The notes under the pieces: generated by a model
The model's database searches: none
Seen by the model: the letters and a program-made list of their open reading frames with translations, nothing else
Told to the model about the DNA's origin: nothing
In this document: piece by piece, positions 47,155 to 53,711 of the stretch
Layout of the letters: every line of letters begins with the position of its first letter
Numbering within the stretch: the stretch's first letter is position 1
Position numbers and translations under genes: made by a program
DNA from: Xanthomonas cissicola
GTDB lineage: Bacteria; Pseudomonadota; Gammaproteobacteria; Xanthomonadales; Xanthomonadaceae
Assembly (NCBI RefSeq): GCF_008801575.1
Contig: NZ_VZPL01000030.1
Span: forward strand, 1 to 53,711
Direction of reading: 5' to 3'
Length of the DNA: 53,711 nucleotides

Positions 47155-47672
47155 CGCGCACCCTCCCAGGTAGATCGCGCAAGCCTAACCGACCAACGCG
47201 CCGCAGCATTGCAGGACAAACGAGCGCAAGCGCAGTGCGGTGTGACATCAGACTTCCTTCTCCCGTCGGGACATTGCCCCCCTTCATGGGAGAGAAGGTG
47301 ACGCGCAGCGCCGGATGAGGGTACGTGAGCACTTAAAGGTGCCGGCCGCGCGCGTAATGCGTCGCGAACAAAACAACGTAAAAGACTTCAATCTTCACCA
47401 ATCCCAGCAGCCGTACCCTCACCCCAACCCCTCTCCCGGAGAGAGAGGGGCTAAGCCGCGACGCCAGCATTTCCTTCTCCCGTCGGAACATTGTCCCCCT
47501 TCATGGGAGAGAAGGTGACGCGCAGCGCCGGATGAGGGTACGTGTGCACTTAAAGGTGCCGGCCGCGCGCGTAATGCATCGCGAACATAACAACGTAAAA
47601 GACTTCAATCTTCACCAATCCCAGCAGCCGTACCCTCACCCCAACCCCTCTCCCGCAGGGAGAGGGGCTCAC
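47155..47672. other. Intergenic region largely filled by a tandem repeat
   Basis: The region lies between the GH30 start and the nnrD stop. It holds a tandem duplication at 47254-47669 and a little unique sequence at 47155-47253. The short frames in it repeat the same peptide and are repeat artefacts, not genes. Confidence 0.6.
47254..47669. repeat. Tandem 217-bp intergenic repeat (two copies)
   Basis: Unit 1 starts at TTCCTTCTCCCGTCGG (47254), unit 2 at the same text (47471), a period of 217 bases; the copies differ by few substitutions and a short end difference. Each unit holds two stems: CCTTCTCCC with GGGAGAGAAGG, and CCCCTCTC with GAGAGGGG. The last stem (47645-47667) sits 5 bases past the nnrD stop and is a perfect 10-bp hairpin with loop GCA, so it may end that transcript. 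Confidence 0.85.
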
Positions 47673-48542
47673 TCACTTGCGCGACAAACGATCCAAAATC
47701 CCGGGCACTTCTTGTGGAATCTCGCGTGCCAGAAATCCAACCGTGCCAATCCGCCTGGACAGCTGCTTACCCGCTACCGCGTGCACAAATACACCCCACA
47801 GCGCGGCGGTCAACGCATCGCTGCCCCGCGCAGCAAACCCCGCGATCAAGCCGGCCAAGGTGTCGCCCGAACCAGACGTGCCTAATCCGGGCACACCACC
47901 GCGATGCACCCACAACGCACCAGCCGGCCCGGCGATGAAACTGTCCGCCCCCTTGACGATCACCACGCTGCGCATCTTCTGCGCGAAGGCAAGCGCGTAC
48001 TCGCCCGGCGCTGCTTCCACCGCAGCCTTGTCGTCGCCGGCGAGCGTTGCCATTTCGCCGGCATGCGGCGTCAGCACGAATGGGCGCCCAGGCGGCGCAC
48101 GCAAGCTGCGCGACAGCGCGCCGGCGTCCAGCACCAAGGTACAGACCGCCTTGGCAGCGGCCAGCTTGACCAGCGCCGTTGCCGTCGTGGTCGACGCCAT
48201 GCCAGGCCCGATCACGGCCGCGTCGCAGGCTGCCAGCGCCGCGTCCAATGCACGGTGCCCGCGCGTAATCTCGCCCTGCCCGTTCTGCCCCAGTCCCAGC
48301 ACCAATGCCTCGGGCACCGCCAAGGCCATTGCCGGCGCCACGGTGGCAGCGGTGGCGATCTGCAATTTGCCGGCGCCCGCGCGCAATGCAGCTTCCCCGG
48401 CCAGCAATGCGGCACCGGGCACGCGCATCGAGCCCCCCACCACCAACACGCGCCCCCGCTGCTCCTTGTCGCCGCCGGGCGATGGCAGCGGCATCGCACG
48501 CAGTGCGGCAGCGGTCAGCGTGCGAAGGCGTGCGGCAGCCAT
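47673..48542 (-). CDS. nnrD: ADP/ATP-dependent NAD(P)H-hydrate dehydratase
   Basis: The product is 289 residues of the ribokinase-like YjeF C-terminal family. It repairs damaged NADHX/NADPHX to NAD(P)H. Signature parts are GRVLVVGGSMRVPGAALLAG, CDAAVIGPGM, LTPHAGEMATLAGDD, VIVKGADSFIAGP and GLGTSGSGDTLAGLIAGFAARG, the last containing the nucleotide-binding GSGD. The usual N-terminal epimerase (NnrE) domain is absent, so epimerisation would be elsewhere. The start overlaps the stop of the phosphatase gene (TGATG), so both are one operon. Confidence 0.9.
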   Translation of the reverse strand: MAAARLRTLTAAALRAMPLPSPGGDKEQRGRVLVVGGSMRVPGAALLAGEAALRAGAGKLQIATAATVAPAMALAVPEALVLGLGQNGQGEITRGHRALDAALAACDAAVIGPGMASTTTATALVKLAAAKAVCTLVLDAGALSRSLRAPPGRPFVLTPHAGEMATLAGDDKAAVEAAPGEYALAFAQKMRSVVIVKGADSFIAGPAGALWVHRGGVPGLGTSGSGDTLAGLIAGFAARGSDALTAALWGVFVHAVAGKQLSRRIGTVGFLAREIPQEVPGILDRLSRK

Positions 48543-49321
48543 CAGCGCGCTCCAGCCGGGCGATCGGATTCGGTGGTCACCGGCTCATCGGCCAGCTCTG
48601 GCGGCACGAACTTGGTGCGCACCAGTTGCAGCGATTGCCCATCGGCCGCGGCCTCATATTCGGTGACGCCACAATTGGGCACGTCGCCTTCGCGGTCGAT
48701 GGCCAGGATCGTAGCCTCGTCCATCCGCTCGATCAGGTAACGGAAGCAATTGACGATCACCTGGTGCCCCACGATCAGCACGCGCGCACCTACATGATTG
48801 CGCTGCAGGTCGCCCACGATGCTGCGCAAGCGAAAGATCACATCGCACCAGCTCTCGCCACCAGGCGGGCGGAAATAGAACTTGCCCACCAGCTTGCGCT
48901 GCTCGGCCAGCTCCGGAAACGTCGCCAGGATGCCGGCCGTGGTGTAACGGTCGAGTACGCCGAATTCCTTCTCGCGCAGCCGCTCGTCCACGCTGACCAC
49001 ATCGGTCGGCTGGCCGAGCGCACGCGCAACCGCAGCGGCGGTTTGCCGCGCGCGCACATAGGTCGAACTCAGGATCAAGGTCGGCCGCTCGTGTTCGGGA
49101 AGCCCAGCCATCCACGCGCCCAAGGCCTCGGCCTGGCGCTCGCCCAGCGCCGAGAGCGGCACGTCCGCATCGCGATGCTCCAGGTCGATCAACGTCGCGC
49201 CATTGGACTCGGCCACATCGCGCGCCACGTTGCCTGCGCTTTGCCCATGCCGCACCACCCACAGGCGCGCCGGCCACTGCGCCGACACCCCCGCAACCGC
49301 ACTGTGCTCACTCACACCCAT
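48542..49321 (-). CDS. Histidine phosphatase superfamily protein
   Basis: The product is about 259 residues. The phospho-His motif is LWVVRHGQSAGNVA, the second His is in RVLIVGHQVIVNCF, and conserved Arg and Glu lie in STYVRARQTAA and REKEFGVLDRY. It resembles phosphoglycerate-mutase-like phosphatases; the substrate is unknown. Three starts are possible: GTG 49315 with AGGAG 6 bases before it, ATG 49321, or ATG 49330 that overlaps the previous small frame. The gene overlaps nnrD by TGATG. Confidence 0.87.
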   Translation of the reverse strand: MGVSEHSAVAGVSAQWPARLWVVRHGQSAGNVARDVAESNGATLIDLEHRDADVPLSALGERQAEALGAWMAGLPEHERPTLILSSTYVRARQTAAAVARALGQPTDVVSVDERLREKEFGVLDRYTTAGILATFPELAEQRKLVGKFYFRPPGGESWCDVIFRLRSIVGDLQRNHVGARVLIVGHQVIVNCFRYLIERMDEATILAIDREGDVPNCGVTEYEAAADGQSLQLVRTKFVPPELADEPVTTESDRPAGAR

Positions 49322-49329
49322 CTCCTGCA

Positions 49330-49491
49330 TCACGTCGGCACCACGTGTCGCACAGCCGCCGTGAACAGGTGGTCGACCATGCGCGCGGCATGCGCCGCCG
49401 CGCTACCGGTGTCATACATGAGCCCGCACATCGCGCACGCTGCAAGGAACATGCGCCATAGCACGGACCAGCGCGGCTCCAACGGATGCAT
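49330..49491 (-). CDS. Possible 53-residue small protein upstream of the phosphatase
   Basis: The frame from ATG 49491 encodes a short protein with a hydrophobic centre (VLWRMFLAACAMCGLMYDTG) and a His/Arg-rich tail. Its stop overlaps the ATG at 49330 of the phosphatase (TGATG), suggesting coupling. The ribosome binding site is weak and no family is recognised, so it may be non-coding leader. Confidence 0.3.
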   Translation of the reverse strand: MHPLEPRWSVLWRMFLAACAMCGLMYDTGSAAAHAARMVDHLFTAAVRHVVPT

Positions 49492-49536
49492 AACCCTGTC
49501 TCGGTATACTGCAGGCCCCCGACACACCGCTCGCCC

Positions 49537-50166
49537 ATGTCCAACGTCCTTCAGCTGCGCACCGCAAAACAGCGCGAAGAGCTCCTGGTAGACGACGTAC
49601 TGGACGCCGCCGAACGCTGCATCGACGAGATCGGCCTTTCGGCCACCAGCTTCGAGCTCATCGCCGAACGCACCCGTCTGTCATGCGGCAGTCTGCTGCA
49701 GCGCTTCGAAGACAAGGACGCGCTGGTGCGCGCATTGCTCGAGCGCAACTACATGCCCGCCATCCGTCAGATGTGGCTGGTGGAACGCCCGGCCAACGTG
49801 CACGTGGTGGACTTCATCGCCGGCCTGCTCGAAGACTGGCTGCTGCAGGAAATCAACATCAAGCGCACCCGCATCGACCTGGAGCTGCACCTGGCCACCC
49901 TGCGCGACCCGGTGCTGGCCGCCTTCATGCGCCGGCAGAGCGCATCGCTGATCGAACACCTCAGCGCATTGCTCAAGCGCCTGCTCCGCGGCCATACCGA
50001 CACCGCCAGCAGCGAACACGAATTCCAGGCCCGCGTCCTCGCCGTCGCTGCCATGTGCGGCGGCCTGCACAGCGTGATGACCAGCGGCATGGAACTCAAC
50101 CGCATGCATCTGCAGCTGATCCTGCGGGAGAGTTTGTCGGGCATCCTCAAGTCGGCGCCGGTGTAA
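49537..50166 (+). CDS. TetR-family transcriptional regulator
   Basis: The product is 209 residues with an N-terminal TetR HTH (VLDAAERCIDEIGLSATSFELIAERTRLSCGSLLQRFEDKD read in two parts) and a ligand-binding C-terminal domain with TRIDLELHLATLRDPVLAAF. The start is ATG 49537; the frame from 49486 adds residues that have no ribosome site. A TATACT box lies at 49505-49510 in the short region shared with the leftward phosphatase operon, so autoregulation and control of that operon are plausible (inference). The ligand is unknown. Confidence 0.88.
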   Translation: MSNVLQLRTAKQREELLVDDVLDAAERCIDEIGLSATSFELIAERTRLSCGSLLQRFEDKDALVRALLERNYMPAIRQMWLVERPANVHVVDFIAGLLEDWLLQEINIKRTRIDLELHLATLRDPVLAAFMRRQSASLIEHLSALLKRLLRGHTDTASSEHEFQARVLAVAAMCGGLHSVMTSGMELNRMHLQLILRESLSGILKSAPV

Positions 50167-50238
50167 TCCTCGAGCAGCACCGGCTCGCCGATTGCGGGCC
50201 GCATGCTCCCGCCATTTGCCAGCGCTCACTCAGTCTGC

Positions 50239-50976
50239 CTACGACGTCGACGCTTGATCCGCTGCACGGGCTCTGGCTGCCTGCAAAAGCTGGGTGACCA
50301 ACCTGTGCGCATCGTCGCCAACACCGCTGGCCGCTTGCCACAATTCCGGCGGCAAGCGAGAACGCTCCACCGTCATGAGGTGCAGCAGATCCGTGGCCAA
50401 TACCAGCTGCTCGCCTCCGTCCATGGCAGGCCCAGGATGGTCGGCGTCGAATATGGTCACCATGTCGACCGCCTCATCCAGGCAGGCCTCGGTTGTTCCC
50501 AACTCGCTTGCCCGCTGCGCCTTCGTCGGCACTTCGTACCACCGAGCTTGCGCCTCCACGTAGCGAGCGGCCATCACATCGGCCAGCCTCATCCCCAGGA
50601 ATGCGGCCAGCGCTCCTACTGCCTGGCAGCTACTGACCACAGCGAGATTCTTGTAATACAGATCATCGTTGAGATAGCCGTATGCCGCCGCGGCAGGTGC
50701 CTGGAGCGCCGCAAACCCTCCGCAGAGTGCGGCCCCGGCGGCGCCCACATATGCGATCGAGCGTCCCACATTTGCGAGGTGGGCGCCATGCGGCGTGCCA
50801 GGCGCTCTCAGCGGCGCCTCGCGCACGGGCCGCCGCGGCAGGTTCTGGGCCAATTGCGTGTTGGCGTGCGGGTCGCTGGCCGGTGCAGACGGGCCGGCGT
50901 CTGCCACGGTCGCGCCCTCTTGCTGCTCGCGCCTGGCGCCTCGGCGCGTGGCAGACGTCAATGCTGAAGGTCGCAT
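50239..50976 (-). CDS. PIP-box-driven protein of unknown function; type III effector candidate
   Basis: This 245-residue protein is not recognised. ATG 50976 has GAGAGGTG a few bases before it, a strong ribosome binding site; the longer frame has none. The first 50 residues are Ser/Ala/Arg-rich and polar (MRPSALTSATRRGARRE), like type III secretion signals. Two hydrophobic stretches follow (YVGAAGAALCGGFAALQAPA and AVGALAAFLGMRLADVM), then a helical, acidic region (ACLDEAVDMVTIFDADHPG). A minus-strand PIP box at 51041-51065 lies 65 bases before the start. The gene is divergent from the XopAU-like kinase gene, which has its own PIP box. A secreted or translocated protein is inferred; a membrane-inserting effector is possible. 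Confidence 0.75.
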   Translation of the reverse strand: MRPSALTSATRRGARREQQEGATVADAGPSAPASDPHANTQLAQNLPRRPVREAPLRAPGTPHGAHLANVGRSIAYVGAAGAALCGGFAALQAPAAAAYGYLNDDLYYKNLAVVSSCQAVGALAAFLGMRLADVMAARYVEAQARWYEVPTKAQRASELGTTEACLDEAVDMVTIFDADHPGPAMDGGEQLVLATDLLHLMTVERSRLPPELWQAASGVGDDAHRLVTQLLQAARARAADQASTS

Positions 50977-51040
50977 GGTCACCTCTCCGCGATCGATGCC
51001 CGCCATTGTTCCCCAGCGTGATCGGGCATGACGCATCCGG

Positions 51041-51065
51041 CCGAAAAACCATTGCCGAACACGAA
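51041..51065 (-). promoter_or_regulatory. PIP box for the 245-residue gene
   Basis: Read leftward it is TTCGT-N15-TTCGG, matching TTCGB-N15-TTCGB (plus strand CCGAA 51041-51045 and ACGAA 51061-51065). It is 65 bases before the start codon, a normal distance. A perfect YANNRT -10 box is not visible at the usual spacing; ACAATG lies 32-37 bases downstream. Confidence 0.65.
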
Positions 51066-51235
51066 ACAAGCGGCACTGCGCTTGCCAAAGCGCGCACGCG
51101 TTCCAGCCGGCACCAGCGCATCGCGGCAGGCGAACGAGCCGAGTGGCTGGCGATCGCGTGGACATTGCGCGTCGGCCACACCCGCCGGGGCGATCCCGCC
51201 GCCCCAGATGCCAAGACACGCAGCACTGGCGCAAC

Positions 51236-51260
51236 TTCGCACACGCCTGCACCGCTTCGT
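51236..51260 (+). promoter_or_regulatory. PIP box for the XopAU-like gene
   Basis: TTCGC (51236-51240), 15 bases, TTCGT (51256-51260). It points toward the kinase gene, 176 bases before ATG 51437. CAATGA at 31-36 bases downstream is one base off YANNRT. Confidence 0.65.
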
Positions 51261-51436
51261 GCATTGCTCCCTACGCATGCACCACTGCCTCAATGATGAT
51301 GCCGGGTGACGCAGCCGACATCGCCGCTGAGTGGCTCCTGGTTCCAACGGGCGCACGCCAGTTGCCGCATGGCCGCGTGTTGCAAGCGAACCGCCAGAGC
51401 CACCTCCCCTGATCGTTGACCACACTGGCCTCGACC

Positions 51437-52990
51437 ATGAAACAGATCTCCGGCAACTTCACTCTCCCTTCCACGGCGCTACGTGCAGACGCAGAGCGCG
51501 ATGCGCCCGAAACTGCACAGGCGCCCGAGCCGCATACCCCGCCCCATCCCGTCGCAGACCATCCGCTCAACCTGCTGGAAAAACGCAGAAGCATCACCGG
51601 CATGCTCGCCGATGAACGTAAGCGCCTGGAGGTCGTGGTGCCCCACCTGCAGGCAGCGTCGGCACCGCACACCTGGTCCTCATCCAGTAGCGATTCGCCA
51701 ACGACGCCTGTCACCGGCCGCAGCCCCCGTCTCGGCCAGCAGCCCGGCTCACCGACGTGGGCCTGCCTGCTGGAGACACCGGCGCGCACATCGGCCCTTG
51801 CGGGCGCCGACAGCAATGACGCATTCCAGAACTTGCGCAACGCACGGCGGCTGGTCAGCGAGATGCGTCATGCCCGGCAGCACGTCGTGCTGAGCCCGCG
51901 TCTGGTGAAAGCGCTGACCAGCCGCTCCGAACGCCCGGACTTGATCCAGAAGCTCTCGGCGTTGAAGCCAGGCGCCCTGGATGTAGACACTGGTTTTCTC
52001 AAGGTGACGCTGGAAACCGGGCACGCAGGCACTGCAGGAACGCTGGACGCCATGCCCACCGTCGGCACCGGCGCATCCGCCTCAACCTACGCGGTGCGGC
52101 TGGCCGAAGATCTCTGGCAGGGCGAGCAACATTGCGGACGCGACTTCATCTTCAAGGCCTTGTTGTGCACGAACCCGCAACGGCCGATCCCACTGACACT
52201 GTACGACCCTGCCACCGTTACAGACGCACCGACGCTGCAGGAACGGATCGCTGAGCGCAAAGCCATGATCTTCCATGAGTATCAAATGATCAGGTCGGTG
52301 GATGCAGTGCCGTATATCGTCCACGCCCATGGCGTGGTGCAGATCGAACATACCTTCGGAATTTTGCTGGAGAAAATCGACGGCATCAGCGTGCGCAGCA
52401 TGATTGGCCGCGCACGCCCGGCGCTGCAGCAAGGCGCCATCAGCGCAATGGAGTATCTCGGCCTGGCCCGGCAGCTGATGGCCGATGTACTGGTGGGCAT
52501 CGCCTGCTGCGAAGACGCCGGCATCGTGCATCAGGACATCTCGCACAACAACGTCATGTACGACCAACCCACCAAGATCTTTCGGCTGATCGACATGGGG
52601 CTCGGTTCAGAGGAAGGCGACCCTAACCGCGGCGGCACACCGGGCTTTTACGACTTGAGCACCCCCGCCAGGCATACGCGCGACGTCTACAGCGTGGCGC
52701 AACTGCTGGTGCATGTGCTCAAGCGCCCCGACTACAACATGGGCATGATCGGGATCAATCGCCCCAAGACCGCAGACACCTTTCCCTTCATGGATGCGTT
52801 GCAGGCCCTCCCCGCAGACCACAAGCGCACGGTGGTCGGCTTCTTCAACAGCATGCTGGACGACGGAACCGGCGAACGCACCAAGGCCGAGAGACTGCTG
52901 CGCGCCCCCTTTTTCACCGAACCGCCGCTCCCGCCCCGTGATCGGATGCATCGCACCTTCGAAAAACTGACGCGCTTGCCTTCTTTTTAG
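51437..52990 (+). CDS. xopAU: XopAU-like type III effector protein kinase
   Basis: The product is 517 residues. About 200 N-terminal residues are Ser/Pro/Thr-rich, fit for a type III signal and linker. Then comes a kinase domain: Gly-rich loop VGTGASAST (about 209-217), Lys240 in DFIFKALL, catalytic loop GIVHQDISHNN (HxD at 365-367), metal Asp in LIDMGLG (386-388) and activation segment GTPGFYDLS. All core residues are present, so activity is likely. XopAU of Xanthomonas euvesicatoria is an active kinase that switches on a plant MAP kinase kinase (established). Assignment is by overall layout and genus. The frame also opens at TTG 51416; ATG 51437 is preferred. A PIP box lies upstream. Confidence 0.75.
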   Translation: MKQISGNFTLPSTALRADAERDAPETAQAPEPHTPPHPVADHPLNLLEKRRSITGMLADERKRLEVVVPHLQAASAPHTWSSSSSDSPTTPVTGRSPRLGQQPGSPTWACLLETPARTSALAGADSNDAFQNLRNARRLVSEMRHARQHVVLSPRLVKALTSRSERPDLIQKLSALKPGALDVDTGFLKVTLETGHAGTAGTLDAMPTVGTGASASTYAVRLAEDLWQGEQHCGRDFIFKALLCTNPQRPIPLTLYDPATVTDAPTLQERIAERKAMIFHEYQMIRSVDAVPYIVHAHGVVQIEHTFGILLEKIDGISVRSMIGRARPALQQGAISAMEYLGLARQLMADVLVGIACCEDAGIVHQDISHNNVMYDQPTKIFRLIDMGLGSEEGDPNRGGTPGFYDLSTPARHTRDVYSVAQLLVHVLKRPDYNMGMIGINRPKTADTFPFMDALQALPADHKRTVVGFFNSMLDDGTGERTKAERLLRAPFFTEPPLPPRDRMHRTFEKLTRLPSF

Positions 52991-53236
52991 CAGCAATTAG
53001 TTTTAGCAGCGCCCACGTTACAGGTGAGCGCGAGCCAATAGACCACGTAGGTTGTAGTGGCTGGGTCTAGAAGCGCGGGATTGAAAAGCAAGTGAGCCAA
53101 GTGTGCACGTACGCGCGCAGTCTGAGCGCTGATACGGGCATTCGATCGGCACCGCTGCGTGCTGCCATACCCGTGCCGATCATGCGTCCATTCGGCGGTG
53201 ATCCGGACGTCAACAGGATCCGGAGGGCACAACACG

Positions 53237-53503
53237 TCATGGCAACGGATGCGCCCCTTCGATGACAGCGCACTCCACATCGTCCAGCACCCGGCCCACC
53301 TGCTCGGCCAGTAACTCCAGACAAAACGCCAACTCATCCATGCAGATGGCAGGCTGCCTAGCCTGCTCTTCGGCCTGTGTGCGTGGCTGCGCAAGGCGCG
53401 CCAAGAAGCGCATGTGGTCGCGCAGTTGCTGCAGGCGGTATTGCGCGCCTTCTGGCAGGTAGTAGCCCGGCTGTGACTGCACATCGCGTATAACGTCCGA
53501 CAT
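53237..53503 (-). CDS. XAC0095-family small protein
   Basis: The product is 88 residues: YYLPEGAQYRLQQLRDHMRF, LARLAQPRT, then ICMDELAFCLELLAEQVGRVL. This Xanthomonas-enriched family (XAC0095 type) has no assigned function that I know. It is helical and soluble. GAGGAG 6-7 bases before ATG 53503 gives a firm start. It sits between the XopAU-like gene and an IS3-type element in the accessory right edge. Confidence 0.85.
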   Translation of the reverse strand: MSDVIRDVQSQPGYYLPEGAQYRLQQLRDHMRFLARLAQPRTQAEEQARQPAICMDELAFCLELLAEQVGRVLDDVECAVIEGAHPLP

Positions 53504-53584
53504 GGCCTGCTCCTCATTCCATGGAATCAGCCCGCCCGCCGCAAGGCGACGGACGGGAAGTCGGGAGGCTCGAAACCGCGTGTA

Positions 53585-53711
53585 TGATACGCCCAGGATT
53601 TCTTAGACATCTCAAGGCCATGGAAAATGGCTGATTCGGAGGTGTCCATGAGCAGTAAGCGGTATACGGATGAGTTCAAGATCGAGGCGGTCCGGCAAGT
53701 GACCGATCGTG
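53585..53711 (+). mobile_element. IS3-family insertion sequence, left end (cut by window edge)
   Basis: TGATACGCCCAGGATTTCTT at about 53585 has the look of an IS3-group terminal repeat. A transposase OrfA begins 63 bases further in. The exact end and target duplication cannot be set without the other end. Confidence 0.6.
53648..53711 (+). CDS. IS3-family transposase OrfA, N-terminus (partial)
   Basis: ATG 53648 with CGGAGG 5 bases upstream starts MSSKRYTDEFKIEAVRQV, the classic opening of IS3-group OrfA HTH proteins. The gene runs off the window after 21 residues. OrfA binds the IS ends and is fused by frameshift to OrfB to make the active transposase (family knowledge). Confidence 0.85.
   Translation, partial: MSSKRYTDEFKIEAVRQVTDR

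Larger units (their letters stand above)
50977..51436. other. Divergent promoter region with two PIP boxes
   Basis: These 460 bases between two divergent effector-type genes hold one PIP box for each gene: minus strand 51041-51065 and plus strand 51236-51260. No gene or repeat is otherwise visible. Confidence 0.65.

Noticed and set aside
47254..47669. CRISPR array
   Set aside because: There are only two 217-base copies directly joined, with no spacers and no cas genes.
47315..47885. Two short frames with almost the same peptide (MRVREHLKVPAARVM and MRVRVHLKVPAARVM)
   Set aside because: They are produced by the 217-bp tandem repeat and have no ribosome binding site or family resemblance.

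Overview
This window is a GC-rich chromosomal segment of a plant-associated Xanthomonas. The genus call rests on several features: type III effector genes related to XopP and XopAU, plant-inducible-promoter (PIP) boxes of the TTCGB-N15-TTCGB type read by HrpX, a lexA2-imuA-imuB-dnaE2 mutagenesis cassette with a TGTACA-type LexA2 operator, an XAC0095-family protein, and IS elements typical of the genus. The species cannot be fixed from the sequence alone.

Layout. The left edge (1-4.8 kb) is accessory: the end of an IS5-family transposase, an unrecognised 479-residue protein with kinase-like motifs, and a leftward XopP-family effector gene broken by a one-base deletion in an A tract, with a PIP box upstream. 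From 4.8 to 16.4 kb lie a PAS-AraC regulator, two small unknown genes, two S9 serine peptidases, an outer-membrane beta-barrel protein, an OPT-family oligopeptide transporter and an HDOD protein. The peptidases and the transporter suggest peptide scavenging. From 16.4 to 22.6 kb is the leftward SOS operon lexA2-imuA-imuB-dnaE2 (error-prone repair). Running rightward next to it is an AbrB/Doc toxin-antitoxin pair whose toxin has lost its motif histidine. From 23.5 to 26.5 kb are a lysine-rich DUF6496 protein, a cupin, and a DUF763/GIY-YIG pair. From 26.8 to 30.7 kb is a three-gene molybdenum aldehyde oxidoreductase operon (paoABC type).

From 31 to 38.6 kb come a UvrA2-like ATPase, an HD hydrolase, an EAL gene broken by a one-base insertion, a co-translated pair (cNMP-binding FAD oxidoreductase plus UBP-type zinc finger), and AlkB. 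From 38.8 to 47.2 kb is a carbohydrate-oriented stretch: an SDR, a GH92 mannosidase, an SDR/GH15 pair with overlapping start and stop, and a GH30 enzyme. A 217-bp tandem duplication follows, then an nnrD-phosphatase operon divergent from a TetR regulator.

The right edge (50.2-53.7 kb) is again virulence-related: a XopAU-like kinase effector and, divergent from it, an unrecognised 245-residue protein. Each has its own correctly oriented PIP box. An XAC0095-family gene and the start of an IS3-family element close the window.

The strongest candidates for something undescribed are the PIP-box-driven 245-residue protein, the IS-adjacent kinase-like protein at the left edge, a compact structured-RNA candidate near 42.4 kb, and a REPIN-like intergenic repeat near 9.4 kb whose core motif recurs at two other intergenic sites. 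All calls come from reading the sequence by eye. No database search or folding program was run.
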